Shown: positions 32,861 through 44,964 of the stretch, one piece after another
How the letters are laid out: each line of letters starts with the position of its first letter
Numbering within the stretch: the stretch's first letter is position 1
Source: Kryptolebias marmoratus
Lineage: Eukaryota > Chordata > Actinopteri > Cyprinodontiformes > Rivulidae
DNA length: 64,000 bases
NCBI RefSeq assembly: GCF_001649575.2
Contig: NC_051433.1
Location: forward strand, 28,237,294 to 28,301,293
Direction of reading: 5' to 3'
Program-made: the position numbers and the translations under genes
The notes under the pieces: generated by a model
What the model was told of the DNA's origin: nothing
The model's input: the letters and a program-made list of their open reading frames with translations, nothing else
Database searches by the model: none

Positions 32861-35453
32861 AACTTTCATCAAGTGGAAATCTGTAATAGACAATTGTCAT
32901 TACCAGGGGTGTTAGTAGGACTGAAAATTAGAACTGACTGAGCTAAACTCATCTCACTGTAATGTAATGTGTAAAACTTGTGTTTTGAATGTTTTCTTTT
33001 TTCCCATGTTCAGGTTTTTTTCTTGGAAAATGTTTGAAACAAAAACTCATTCATGGTAAATTATAATTAGACTAAGAGAAAAAAAACATTTACAACAGAA
33101 CAAAAAAATTGCCCATCCTTGGCCTAGATCTAAATGGAGTGAAAAGTGTACTTGTATCTTAAAATCTTTGACAAGCCAACAAGCAGCATTTGGTGCATTT
33201 CAAAGCAGTTCTTTTGCTATTTTTGTTTTTGTGTTTCTCCTGAACATTGATTGTTATTTAATCTATGTGGAAAAAGTTACTGAAGCAAGAGGAATGGATC
33301 TCTGTAACAAATATGATCTATGTGGACAGAACTGTTTATGTGTAACATCGATTTGTTATAGACAGAATTGTTTTCTATTATTTATTTCTTTTTTTGGAGT
33401 TACTGGAGAAATAGTAATAAATAAGATCGCAGATAAACTAGATCTGCTATCTGGGAGATTGTTGATAAAATTAACAAGCTATTCAAAAATTGGATCCTGC
33501 AATACTGGGGAATTTACCAAGCATGGCACAAAAAAGACATTTGACAAATATATCAGGATGAGCTGGGCAGGGAACTAGACACAAACATAATTTATCTCAT
33601 ACTATTCACAGTAATTCTAACAGCAAGTCATATCTCATCATTTCTTTTTTTTTTCCATCCACATTTACACACCAGCACATGTCATGAGTAAACAGATTCA
33701 GGTGGTGGCGGTTTGGATGTGGGTGTGGATTCCCTCTCTACACGGCCCAGAATACTGTCCAATCTATCACAAAAACAAGTCCAAGTAGAAACAACATCTA
33801 AATATAGACCTGCAAATTAAAACAGTACAAAATTAGGAGTGGCCACACTACCCCTGTAAATCCCCCCTGGCCCCAACCTTTAGAGGTCGTGCCCCGCAGT
33901 TTGAGAACCCCTAATTTAAACTGACACCTCCTCCAGCCAGCAAACTTTTCATCCAAGTAAGAGATAAAACTCCTCTGGTTCCGCTCCTTATCACTTCTGT
34001 CATGTGCTAGCTGACCAGTAAGACATAGACCCACAGTTCATACTGTCTTCTGCAGACTGCCTAATTGTAATGGAAATGTTGTCTATGCAACACAAAAACA
34101 AATACTAGTTTCAAAATCTAAACATTAGTTTCACATGCAAATTTTTAAGAACATTAAGTGAAAAAAAAGTAAAAATAAAAATAGGAGTAGTCACCCTACA
34201 CCCCTTGTTATCACCCTTTGCCTCCCTTAGGGGATGTGGCCTACAATGTGTCCAATGTGTTAATGCAAATTGTTGGCTTATCACTTGGAAAAAAAATGGA
34301 ATTTAGAATTTTTTTTCCTGTTTTGTCAAGATATCTGAAAACCTACAGTTCATAATAAAAAAAACTGGTAATTATTTTCATTCTGACATCCTTTTGTAAG
34401 TAAGCTTCATTTGTTGATACTGACTAAGACGAGGAGAAACCTGCTGCTCACCTTTGAGTAAAGTTACTTGGAGAGTGTGTTTGACTGTGTGTGGCTTGGC
34501 TCTATGTATGTTTTGGCTTGTGTGCGGCCTGAGGCAGATTATGGGGTGTTAAGGGGGTGAAGGGTGGTCAGTATGTGTTTTGGGGTCACCCTGAGGGTCT
34601 CAGATGGAATTACTAACTCACCACACACACACATGCATGCATTCTCATGTACACTCGCGTGATGGATATTTTACAAGTTTCAGCTTAGTCTCACTTATGG
34701 TCCATAATTTGTGTCTGGTATCGGTTTAATCTATCACCCTGCTCTGACACTGCACATCCATCCCTGGCCTCACAGTGAGATGGTGTGTGATTGTGTGTGT
34801 GTGTGTGTGTGAGTATGTGTGTGAATCTTGCCACCCAAGATGGATGCTATAGTCTAAAGAATCTGCCTTAGGCTTACTTTGCTTGAGTGCATCTATCCCT
34901 ATTTGTTTAGCGTCCTACAGCCACATCCCCCTCTATCCAGATGTTAAATTGCGCCAGTGAAGATGTGTGTGGGTTATTGTTGTGATGTTTCTGCAGTGTC
35001 TGTTTTAAGATGAGTGATTTTATCTGTGCAGTGGTGTATGACTGGTGGTGGTGTGTGTGTGTGTGTGTGTATGTGGTGGGGGGGGGCATTAAAATGACGA
35101 ATGCATTGTGAGAGGTGTTGAGGGACACCCAGGACAGAAGGAGGATCAGATGGACATCAGACACTCTATCAGTAAAGTGTCAATAAAATCACACACACAC
35201 ATACAGGGACCTATCAGAAAAAGGCCATGAAGCAATGAGATGAGGTGAGGCAACAGCAAAAATGGAGAGGGAAGTAAAAGAAAGAGAAAAATGGAAAATG
35301 TGTGTCAGGTTGGTATGTGTGTGTTAAGCAAGTAAAAAATGGGAAAGCTGTTTTGTAGACGGAATGAGTGTAATTAGTACCACACAGTTTCTGAGAGGAT
35401 TGTTTGAAAAACTAAAAAATGCCAAACTATTTTCATATTTATAATTATTTAAA

Positions 35454-35512
<59 letters not shown>

Positions 35513-36194
35513 ATCTCTCAGGATTATGTAATGTAAAATAATCACACGTCTACTGCTTATTAAATATTTTTTAATTTTCAGTGGGTCTCAAGCGTTTGCC
35601 CAGGCAACTTTCTGATTGTTATTTCAGTCTTATGGTTAATACTTGAATAGGTGAATAATTTTTAATAAGACATTGTTATATAATCAGTGGGTGGGTTTTT
35701 AACTAAATCTATACATTTTGAGTCCCTTTGAAATTACTTCTCAGTAGCTGGACTTTTTCTTTTCATATTTGTGAGTGAAAATACTGTTGATTTTGTTACA
35801 AGGATGAAATCATTGAAGGGGAGAGTTTGGGTTTTATTAAAATTAATTAGCTAATTTTATGCATAAATTGTAATATTTTCCTCTCTAGCATCGCCACTTG
35901 CTGGTTGTTTTGGTTTATTAGTACACTTGATTTTTGTTTTGCCTTAGTGTGATATTCTGTTCTAATATTTCAGGTTCAAACTACATTACCTTTTCATTCA
36001 ATAAATTTGAAAAGTTTAGGTTTTTATTTAATTTGGGTCATGACTTGTCAATAAGGGAAGATTGTGGATCCTGCAGTTGAAAAACACTTTTTTAGAGAAT
36101 AACAATTAAAAATGCTTACAAATTTTATGTTTCTTAAGTTATGCTTTGCAGCTGTTGCTCAATCTACTGAGCAACCTCGTGAAATCTATCTTTA
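32861..36194. other. No gene seen; microsatellites
   Basis: Mainly AT-rich sequence. (GT)n at about 34793-34812 and 35051-35070, (TA)n at 35462-35509. 33830-33925 holds 'cgcagtttgagaacccctaa', a hAT-terminus-like phrase. The 136-codon open frame at 33168-33578 has clustered cysteines but no family I recognise and an AT-rich codon profile like the flanks, so I do not call it. Confidence 0.4.
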
Positions 36195-36600
36195 GATGTA
36201 AGAGTTATCCCTGCCCAGTCTTCCCAAGACACTGATTTCAGCCACTTGGATTCAGGATTTCTATATTTCAGTCATGATCCATACCTCATGACCATAGGTG
36301 ACAGTTAGAAAGTAAATGAACCAGTAAATCAAGAGCTTTGCTTTTGACTTATTCTTCACTGCTTCAGACCAAAGCAACACCTTCATTAGTGCAGACAAAG
36401 TCCCAATTCATTGTTTCATCTCCTGTTTCATTCTACCAATTAGTCATGAACAAGACTCTCAGAAGTTTGAGCTCTTTCACTTAAGGCAAAGTCTCACCCC
36501 TAGCTGATTAAAACATTCCACTGTTGTTCACTTGAACCTCAAACATAGAAAAGCTGAATCTCATCTTGGACATTTCTCACTTGGCTGTGAAACCTTTCAG
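36195..36600 (-). pseudogene. Old RTE-like relic (C-terminal region)
   Basis: The minus-strand translation gives VTYGHEVWIMTEI and a degenerate KSKAKLLIYWFIYF, aligning with the Rex3 KLSIYQLTYVPTLIYGHKLW block. 'ctcagaagtttgagctcttt' corresponds to the E-E-F-K-Y-L region. Multiple stops and indels; much older than the adjacent Rex3 copy C at 36660. A sister relic of similar age is at 44965. Confidence 0.6.
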
Positions 36601-37085
36601 TGCACACTAGCTTGAATGTAGCAACAGAATCCCATCATCTGCAAAAATCAGAAATGAGTAAGGTGGCAGCCCAGGGAGGGGGCTGCTACCTTACCGTGGT
36701 GGAGGAGTTTGAGTGTCCCAATGATCCTAGGAGCTATGCTGTCAGGGACTTTATGCCCCTAGTAGGGTCACCCAAGGCAGACAGGTCCTAGGTGAGGGAT
36801 CAGACAAAGTGCTGCCCAAAGACTCCTTATGAAGAATAACAGTTTTATTTTTTTTGACGCGGGTCACTGAGGCCCCACTCTGTAGCCAGGCCTCGAGGTG
36901 GGGCACATTGGCGAGTGCCTGGTGGCCGGGCTTTCGCCCATGGAGCCCGGCCGGGTACTGCCCAAAGAGGGCACGTAGGTCCCCCTTCCCATGGGCTCAC
37001 TACCTATGGGAGGGGCCAAAGGGGTCGGGTGCAATGTGGGATGGGTGGTGGCCGAAGGTGGGGACCTTGGCGGTCTGATCCTCAG

Positions 37086-37486
37086 CTACAGAAGCTGGCT
37101 CTTGGGACGTGGAATGTCAACTCTCTGGTAGGGAAGGAGCGTGAGCTGGTGTGTGAAGTTGAGAGGTTCCGGCTAGATATAGTTGGGCTCACCTCAACGC
37201 ACGGCTCTAGCTCTGGAACCAGTCTCCTTGAGAGGGGTTGGACACTCTTTCACTCTGGAGTTGCCCACGGTGAGAGGCGCCGAGCAGGAGTGGGCATACT
37301 TGTTGCCCCCCATCTTGGTGCCTGTACGTTGGGGTTTACCCTGGTGAACGAGAGGGTAGCCTCCCTCCGCCTACGTGTGGGGGGACGGGTCCTGACTGTT
37401 CTTTGCATTTATGCGCCGAACAGCAGTTCAGATTACCCAACCTTTTTGGAGTCCTTGGAGGGGTTACTGGAGGGTGCCCCTCCTGG
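37086..37486 (+). pseudogene. Rex3 copy C, endonuclease N-terminal half
   Basis: In the frame running 36915-37490: [76 protein letters not shown] and IYAPNSSSDYPTFLESL. This is the intact first half of the endonuclease fold. It stops at GAPPG, exactly where the LTR patch begins, so the domain is halved. Confidence 0.85.
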
Positions 37487-37588
37487 TTGATTAGTGGAAG
37501 CAATTAGGTATTTTTGAGAGTAGTAGTCTTTTATCTTACAGGTCCAAAGGGGTGGTGAGGTAATCCAGGACGGAAGGAATCCGGAGCT
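37487..37588 (-). mobile_element. Ty3/gypsy LTR fragment inside Rex3
   Basis: 'ttgattagtggaagcaatta', 'gtagtcttttatcttacagg' and 'tccaaaggggtggtgaggta' + 'atccaggacggaaggaatcc' are the reverse complement of the gypsy LTR region 51925-52020 and of 57767-57885 in the other LTR. Like the LTR at 51.9 kb, and unlike the one at 57.8 kb, it lacks the 'ctttggcctgcttcgcctcc' segment. Both Rex3-LTR junctions are clean. Confidence 0.9.
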
Positions 37589-37589
37589 A

Positions 37590-38324
37590 TCAACTGACCA
37601 CTACCTGGTGGTGAGTTGGCTCCGTTGGTGGGGCAGGATGCCGGTCAGACCTGGCAGGCCCAAACGTATTGTGAGGGTCTGTTGGGAACATCTGGTGGAG
37701 TCTTCTGTCAGGCGGAGTTTTAACTCCCACCTCCGGGAGAACTTTGAACATGTTTCGGGGGAGGTGGGGTACATTGAACCCGAGTGGGCCATGTTCTGTG
37801 CCTCCATTGTTGAGGCAGCTAATCGGAGCTGTGGTCGCAAGGTAGTTGGTGCCTGTCGCGGCGGCCACCCTCGAACCCGCTGGTGGACACCAGAGGTGAG
37901 GGATGCTGTCAGGATGAAGAAGGAGTCCTTTCGGGCCTTCTTGTCCTGTGGGACTTCGGAAGCAGCTGACGGGTACCGGCAGTCCAAGCGGCATGCAGCT
38001 TGGGTGGTTGCTGAGGCAAAAACTCAAGCATGGGAGGAGTTCGGAGAGGCCATGGAGAAAGACTTCCATACGGCTTCAAGGCGATTCTGGTCCACCATAC
38101 GGCATCTCAGGAGAGGAAAGCAGTGCAGCATCAACACTGTTTATAGTGGGGGTGATGTGCTGCTGACCTCGACTCGGAATGTCGTGGGTCGTTGGGCGGA
38201 ATACTTTGAAGACCTCCTCAATTCCACCAGCATGTCTTCCATTGAGGAGGCAGAGCCTGGGGACTTTGGGCTCCAGGGGTGGATGAGATTCACCCGGAGT
38301 TCCTTTGGGCCCTGGATGTTGTAG
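37590..38324 (+). pseudogene. Rex3 copy C, inter-domain segment
   Basis: The frame from 37608 gives WLRWWGRMPVRPGRPKRIVR, RRSFNSHLRENFEHV, EWAMFCASIVEAANRSCGRK, GGHPRTRWWTPEVRDAVRMK and FWSTIRHLRRGKQCS. It is the conserved linker between endonuclease and RT in all copies and ends at a frameshift near 38270, before the APGVDEI RT block. Confidence 0.8.
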
Positions 38325-38758
38325 GGTTGTGTTGGTTAACGCGACTCTGCAATTTTGCGTGGACATCGGGAGCAGTTCCCCTGGATTGGCAGACCGGGGT
38401 GCTAGTCCCCTTATTCAAAAAGGGGGACTGGAGAGTGTGTTCCAACTGCAGAGGGATCACACTCTTAAGCCTCCCTGGTAAGGTCTATTCAGGGTTTCTG
38501 GAGAGGAGGGTCCATTGGATAGTCGAACCTCGGATTCAGGAAGAGCAGTGTGGTTTTCGTCCTGGCCGTGGAACACTGGACCGGCTCTATACCCTCAGCA
38601 TGGTCCTTGAGGGTGCATGGGAGTTCGCCCAACCAGTCTACATGCATTTTGTGCATTTGGAGAAGGCATTTGACCGTGTCCCTCGGGGAATCCTGTGTGG
38701 GATGCTCCGGGAGTATGGGGTACCGGGCCCTTTGATACGGTCTGTTTGTCGGCAGTAA
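38279..38758 (+). pseudogene. Rex3 copy C, RT first half
   Basis: In order: DVVGLCWLTRLCNFAW, VLVPLFKKGDWRVCSN, LLSLPGKVYSGFLERRVH, CGFRPGRGTLDRLYTL and VHLEKAFDRVPRGILCGML. Motif A reads F-V-H-L-E-K-A-F-D, with His where copy B has the first Asp of FVDL. A deletion near 38750 removes the RSLYD.CQSLVHIAS segment and shifts the frame, so catalysis is not possible from this copy. Confidence 0.8.
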
Positions 38759-38774
38759 GTCAGACTCGTTTCCG

Positions 38775-39686
38775 GTGAGAGTTGGACTCCGCCAAGGTTG
38801 CCCTTTGCCTTTGTCACAGATTCTGTTCAGAACGTTTATGGACAGAATTTCTAGGGGCAGCCAAAGTGTCCAGGGGATTTGTTTTGGTGGCTTTAGGATT
38901 GCGTCTCTGCTTTTTACAGATGATGTGGTCCTGTTGGCTTCATCAAGCCGTGATCTACAGCTTTCGCTGGAGCTTTTCGCAGCCGAGTGTGAAGCAGTTG
39001 GGATGAGACTCAGTGCCTCTAAATCTGAGGCCATGGTCTTGAGCCGGAAAAGGGTAGAGTGCCTTCTCCGGGAAGATGTCCTGCCCCAAGTGGAGGAATT
39101 TAAGTATCTCGGGGTCTTGTTCACTAACGAGGGAAAAATAGAGAGAGAGATCGACAGGCTGATCTTTGCAGCATCTGCAGTGAATCAGGCACTGTACCGA
39201 TCTGTCGTGGTGAAGAGAGAGCTGAGTCAAAAGTCGAAGCTCTCAATTTACCAGTTGACCTACGTTCCTACCCTCATCTATGGTCACAAGCTTTGGGTAG
39301 TGACCGAAAGAACGAGATCGCGAATACAAGCGGCTAAAATTAATTTTCTCCACAAGGTGTCTGGGCTCTCCCTTAGAGATAGGGTGAGAAGCTCGGTCAT
39401 CCGGGAGGGACTAAGAGTAGAGCCGCTGCTCCTCCACATCGAGAGAAGCCAGTTGAGGTGGCTCGGGCATCTGGTGAGGATGCCTCCTGGACACCTCCCT
39501 GGTGAGGTGTTCTGGGCACGTCCCACCGGGAGGAGGCCCAGAGGAAGACCCAGGACACGCTGGAGGAACTATGTTTCTTGGCTGGCCTGGGAACGCCTTG
39601 GGTTTCCCCCGGAGAAGCTGGCCCAAGTGACTGGGGAGAGGGAAGTCTGGGTCTCCCTACTTAGGCTGTTACCCCCACGACCCCCA
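38775..39686 (+). pseudogene. Rex3 copy C, RT second half and C-terminal domain
   Basis: Open for 304 codons inside the element: VGLRQGCPLPLSQILF (two-residue insertion in motif B), SLLFTDDVVLL (motif C with Ala to Thr), SKSEAMVLSRKRVECLL, EEFKYLGVLFTNEGKIE, VPTLIYGHKLWVVTERTR, RSQLRWLGHLVRMPPGHLPG and GRPRTRWRNYVSWLAW. The frame then reads into the adjoining inverted Rex3 (codons after about 39687 are antisense of it and not native). Confidence 0.8.
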
Positions 39687-39689
39687 CGA

Positions 39690-41085
39690 CAGACCGGTAC
39701 AGCGCCTGCTTCACTGCAGACGCTGCATCAATCCGCCTGTCGATCTCCCGCTCCATTTTTCCCTCATTTGTGAACAAGACCCCGAGATACTTAAACTCCT
39801 CCACTTGGGGCAGGACATCTTCCCCGACCCGGAGACGGCACTCTACCCTTTTCTGGCTCAAGACCATGACCTCGGATTTGGAGGCACTGATCCTCATCCC
39901 GGCCATTTCACACTCGGCTGCGAACCGCTCCAGCGAGAGCTGTAGATCACGGTCTGATGAAGCCAATAGGACCACATCATCTGCAAAAAGCAGAGATGCG
40001 ATCCTAAGGCCACCAAAACAGATCCCCTCAACACCTNNNNNNNNNNNNNNNNNNNNNNNNNNNNNNNNNNNNNNNNNNNNNNNNNNNNNNNNNNNNNNNN
40101 NNNNNNNNNNNNNNNNNNNNNNNNNNNNNNNNNNNNNNNNNNNNNNNNNNNNNNNNNNNNNNNNNNNNNNNNNNNNNNNNNNNNNNNNNNNNNNNNNNNN
40201 NNNNNNNNNNNNNNNNNNNNNNNNNNNNNNNNNNNNNNNNNNNNNNNNNNNNNNNNNNNNNNNNNNNNNNNNNNNNNNNNNNNNNNNNNNNNNNNNNNNN
40301 NNNNNNNNNNNNNNNNNNNNNNNNNNNNNNNNNNNNNNNNNNNNNNNNNNNNNNNNNNNNNNNNNNNNNNNNNNNNNNNNNNNNNNNNNNNNNNNNNNNN
40401 NNNNNNNNNNNNNNNNNNNNNNNNNNNNNNNNNNNNNNNNNNNNNNNNNNNNNNNNNNNNNNNNNNNNNNNNNNNNNNNNNNNNNNNNNNNNNNNNNNNN
40501 NNNNNNNNNNNNNNNNNNNNNNNNNNNNNNNNNNNNNNNNNNNNNNNNNNNNNNNNNNNNNNNNNNNNNNNNNNNNNNNNNNNNNNNNNNNNNNNNNNNN
40601 NNNNNNNNNNNNNNNNNNNNNNNNNNNNNNNNNNNNNNNNNNNNNNNNNNNNNNNNNNNNNNNNNNNNNNNNNNNNNNNNNNNNNNNNNNNNNNNNNNNN
40701 NNNNNNNNNNNNNNNNNNNNNNNNNNNNNNNNNNNNNNNNNNNNNNNNNNNNNNNNNNNNNNNNNNNNNNNNNNNNNNNNNNNNNNNNNNNNNNNNNNNN
40801 NNNNNNNNNNNNNNNNNNNNNNNNNNNNNNNNNNNNNNNNNNNNNNNNNNNNNNNNNNNNNNNNNNNNNNNNNAGACCCTCACAATACGTTTGGGCCTGC
40901 CAGGTCTGACCGGCATCCTCCCCCACCAACGGAGCCAACTCACCACCAGGTAGTGGTCAGTTGACAGCTCCGCCCCTCTCTTCACCCGAGTGTCCAAAAC
41001 ATGCGGCCGCAGATCAGATGAAACCGACAACAAAGTCGATCATTGAACTGCGACCTAGGGTGTCCTGGTGCCAGGATGTGGATTG
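39690..41085 (-). mobile_element. Inverted Rex3 copy, tail to tail, with assembly gap
   Basis: On the minus strand: SLLFADDVVLLASSDRDLQL, SKSEVMVLSQKRVECRL, DVLPQVEEFKYLGVLFTN and SAVKQALYRSVV (39692-40036). After the gap come WLRWWGRMPVRPGRPKRIVR and, with a frameshift, DLRPHVLDTRVKRGAELS and WHQDTLGRSSMIDFVV (40874-41075). The 3' part and tail are missing, and the 5' part is truncated near 41085. The long open frames reported across this region on both strands are artefacts of the Ns. Confidence 0.8.
40037..40873. other. Assembly gap (837 N)
   Basis: Run of Ns inside the inverted Rex3. Its flanks are the RT C-terminal part on one side and the endonuclease end on the other. An ungapped element would need somewhat more than 800 bp there, so the gap length is plausible. 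Confidence 0.99.
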
Positions 41086-44000
41086 GAGTCCAGTAATAAA
41101 GAATGTAGTCAATTCAGTGGGTCTTACTTGTTTTCTTACTTGTTTCTGTCCATGTGAGAGGAGAGGGAACAAGGATCGAGAAGCCCAAGAAGAAAAGGTG
41201 ATGGCCATGGTGAAGAGTGGGCAGGCAGGTGAGTACCTTACATTTTTAGGTTTGATCTTCAAGTAGGAAATGTGTACACAGAGGAGATTCAAAGCAGCAG
41301 CCAACATAAACGCAAACACAGTTAAGTTTTCAGTCACTACAGATAAAAGATAACAATAGTGTAAGGCCACAGTGGTCACAGACCACACATACCCAGACAT
41401 CAGATGATGGCCTAAGCTGATCTGAAATAAATGCAAGCGATGAAGATGTCGGCAACAGGTGAGATGACTGAAATGATGTGAGTTGGCAACAGGAAGAGCA
41501 GAGCAGAGATTCAGCCAGACCACCACTCCGCCTACAGGAGAAAGGAGGAAACAAATGGGGCAAGCCTGGCACATACAGAGATCCAACATATACTGACACT
41601 GAAACCCTTATTAATTTGTTTAGACTTTTTTGCTTTCTTGCCTGCTTCTTCACCTCTGAAAGAAACACTCAGATGTTAAGCTGGGATGTTCACAAAATAA
41701 CTATGTCTTCTTTATTTTCAAAATGAGACTACTAGCTGGATGGAAGTTTGTTATTCATATTTTGTTTTACAAAAAACACTGCACACTTGTGCCTATAGGA
41801 CCAGATGTTAATTACCAATGAGCAGGATTTGTTCTAACTTGTGGATAAGATCTCTTGACAGTTGATGCATTCAAATTTTTCTATGAATAATCAACATATA
41901 ATATATTTAGAAAAACGTGTTTTATTATTAATTTATTTTCAATATTGACTGAATTTGACACTGGTCTTGGCCAAATATTTTTGTTGTCCCCCATCCTCAC
42001 AACAGCAGGAGTGACGAGGGTGTTGGGTTTGGTACCCCTTGTGTAATTTTTTTTTTATCTAAACAAGTTAGCATTAAAATTTGCATTTCCCAGAAGTAGT
42101 GATGTATTAAAAAATAATCAGTTTTAGAACAATTTTTCCATTATTGCTGGTTTGAGGAAAAACTTGTGTGAGGCCTTGTGGATAGGTGTGGTGCTTGTTG
42201 GACTGTGGTATTGCGATAAAAATCCCCAGGCATAAAAATGTCAGGCAGCCTGATTCAGAGTGAGAGAAAGAGGCGGGAGGGGAACAAATTCTCTACAAAT
42301 TGGCTCCTGTTCAGGACACAGAGGCTTGCTGATGACTGACAGTCTGCCTCACAGACCAGCAGGTAGGCAGGCCAACATTTGAAACCTGTTTGCTCTTTAA
42401 CTTTTTTTTTTTCTCTGTCTTTAATGTCTTTTTCTGTTTGCTTTTTTGTTGGTTCTCTATCATAAACATGTTTCTCCTGATAGATCTGCTGCAAATATCT
42501 CCCATGTCTTGTGTCCCAGCCCAGTTGCAGTGATACTTCAGTGACACAGGCCCATTCACAGGCTGACACCTGACACTGGGCCGCAGCTCTCACAAATGGA
42601 TTAACACTGGCATTTCTCCATCCAGCCCTCCATCCCTCCCATATGATTCTCCCTTCCTTATTCTTCCCGGCTTTTACCATACTTCTGTCTGTTTTTAATC
42701 TTTTCTGCTGTCTATTGCCTATTTAAAAATTATTATTTTTTTGTTATTTCTTGCACTTTTATTTGGAAACAACCTCTTCTTACTCAACATCCTTACATTT
42801 TACACAGTTTTTATACAGTTTATGCATAACAAACATACCTATGTCCTCTTTCACTCAGTGTGGCTCTCAATGCTGAAAAACTTGTGCTTTTCAGAGTACA
42901 ACCACCTAACCTCTCATTGACTTCCATTGTATCTGAGCTCAGTTTTTTTTCAAATCTGGAAATAAAGTATCTTTTTTGACCTGTCATATCTCCTACATGA
43001 AACACTGGAGAAGCAAATCTGATGATCAGATGCTTCAGCCACGTGTATTAAACACTAAAATTCTTTAAAAGAACCTATTTTTACACAGTGTTTCTTTCTT
43101 TCTGTCTTATCAGGAGTGCTATCAGAAAGTAAGAGACATAAGTGCGTGGTTACCATGGTGACACTAATAAGCCATTGACAGAAGTGTTGAAATGGGTGCT
43201 GTAGATGGGCCTTCTACTGTTCATGGCACTCTTTTTTTTAAACTGTAAATCTCCAGGTAGCTAACTGGCACACATGCACCCACATAACATTAACACACCT
43301 TTTGTATGTATATATATATATATATAATTTTTTCATTTTTTTCTATTTTAGTGAATTTTTTTATGTGTATCTATGTATGTGTGTATGTGAATATATATGT
43401 ATATGTAGATGTATGTACGTGTGTATACGTGTTTATATATACATATTTGCAGTCAGTCTCTCTGGGTCTCTTCTACATATACCCTTTCCCCCCACACCTA
43501 CACCCACCACCTTACACACACACCTTTGCGCACTCACAAACAGTAATGATGGTTGAAGGTCATACAAACAGGTTGCTATTACAACAATATGGCCTGCCTA
43601 CTATAATGCTAGATTCAGATTCAGTCTTGATTCAATAAAACAATTCATGCAATTAGGATTCTCATCTTGAGATACTTTTATTGTAGAGCAAATCTGCTCT
43701 GGAACATTTAGGCAGCCATCTTCTTTATATAGTATGCCTGAGATACCACAACAGGACAAAAAAAAATCTGTTGATCTTGATAGTCTTTACTTTGTCTGCA
43801 GTTTATGCATCAAATTATATTACAAAAGGAAGACCCCAATTACTTTTGAGCTTTTGGACAGTAGCGGCATTCTTCAAAACATTTTTTTTCTGCTTCCCTC
43901 CTACTATCTTCTTACCTTTGAGATATTTTCTCTCTTTAACAACTCTTTCCCTCAGTCCTTTTCTCCCCTCTGCTTATTCACTCTCTCCCTTCATCCTCCC

Positions 44001-44964
44001 TGTGCACTTGAGCATGTTACAGTGGAAATGAAACGGTTTATGAGGAGGATTAAGTTTCATAACCCACCATGTCCCTGACCCTGGTCACATTAACTTCAAC
44101 AGTCCCGCCGGACTTATGTGTGCATGCGCATATTTGCACATACAAACACAGACACACACACCCTCTTGTGAGGCCAATAACACAGTAAAGTATGTTTGGA
44201 AGCAGCTCAACAGAAAAACTACCTTTATTCTTCCCCTGTGTATCTTATGACAATTTCCATCTCCCATGAACATTGGCAGTTTGGAAAATCATTACTCTGG
44301 TTCACACGTACGATTTTCCCATTTTCCCATTTGCACACAAAGCTCTTGGTCAAAACTGCTCAGTTAAATGACAAGTCATATTTACAATAACTTTTATTTG
44401 TATTTTACAATAAATGGTGCGGGCATGTTGTTACGAGCAAACACGTTTAACATTAGCATTTGATGCCATTTAGAAATAACAATTCATGTCAAACTTAATA
44501 AAACTGTTAAGAAGAAACCTTTGCTTGCATGTCTCTGATGGGATTTTTCGGCTGTGTGAAACAGATGCATGTAATGGATTTTGATGGTTAAACTGCAAGA
44601 CATAAAACTCCTAGGACATTAGTATTATTGTCAGTATTCAAATCAAAGCTCACCATGGTGCCCAGAAAATGTATAAAAGTGAATAACTCAAACAAAATAG
44701 GTGGTGAAGTATATTGAGGAACAGGAATAAAACTATTTTAAAGGCTATAAAACAAAAACGAAGGTTGCCTTGACATGAGCAGCTTCACACTGAGCTAAAT
44801 ACATGATAAAAAATAATTTAGATTTTATGTTAAATCACTGATGGTGCAACAACATTTAGCATAGACATATATACTTCATACTAGAGGACGCATTCCCGTT
44901 TTCTCAACCTGGGGAATGGGTATATGCTCCCTTTGGGTCAAAGGTGAGTATTTGCATCATGGGA
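41086..44964. other. No gene seen; low-complexity tracts
   Basis: No repeats or coding motifs recognised apart from T-runs, (TA)n at 43309-43326 and TGTATG-rich sequence to 43440. Open frames at 41014-41589, 42255-42680 and 43734-44078 have no domain that I recognise, include long K/E/Q or L/F/S bias, and overlap frames on the other strand. Apparent single-copy stretch. Confidence 0.45.

Larger units (their letters stand above)
36660..39689 (+). mobile_element. Rex3 LINE with complete 5' leader and gypsy-LTR patch
   Basis: Begins AAGGTGGCAGCCCAGGGAGG, a leader also present at the Rex3 end at 52875. Leader 36660-37085; endonuclease 37086-37486; foreign LTR-derived patch 37487-37588; linker/RT 37590-39215; C-terminal domain to 39686. 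The GATG tail is absent, and the element is joined directly to an inverted Rex3 at 39690. The patch replaces about 330 bp of endonuclease, including the GDFNAQV block found in copy B. RT catalytic box is FTDD. Frameshifts near 38330, 38755 and elsewhere. Confidence 0.85.

Noticed and set aside
33168..33578. 136-codon plus-strand frame with clustered cysteines
   Set aside because: No recognisable domain. Composition follows the AT-rich flanks, there is no support from splice or promoter features, and similar random frames occur nearby.
34480..35200. GT-rich region considered as a regulatory or conserved element
   Set aside because: Only simple-sequence tracts and no recognisable motif. Conservation cannot be judged from one sequence.
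39661..41033. Very long frames (379-425 codons) on both strands
   Set aside because: They exist only because the 837-bp run of N has no stops. Actual sequence on each side is antisense or sense Rex3.
42255..42680. 141-codon minus-strand frame
   Set aside because: A long K/E run reflects a T-rich plus strand. No domain, and an overlapping frame occurs in another register.
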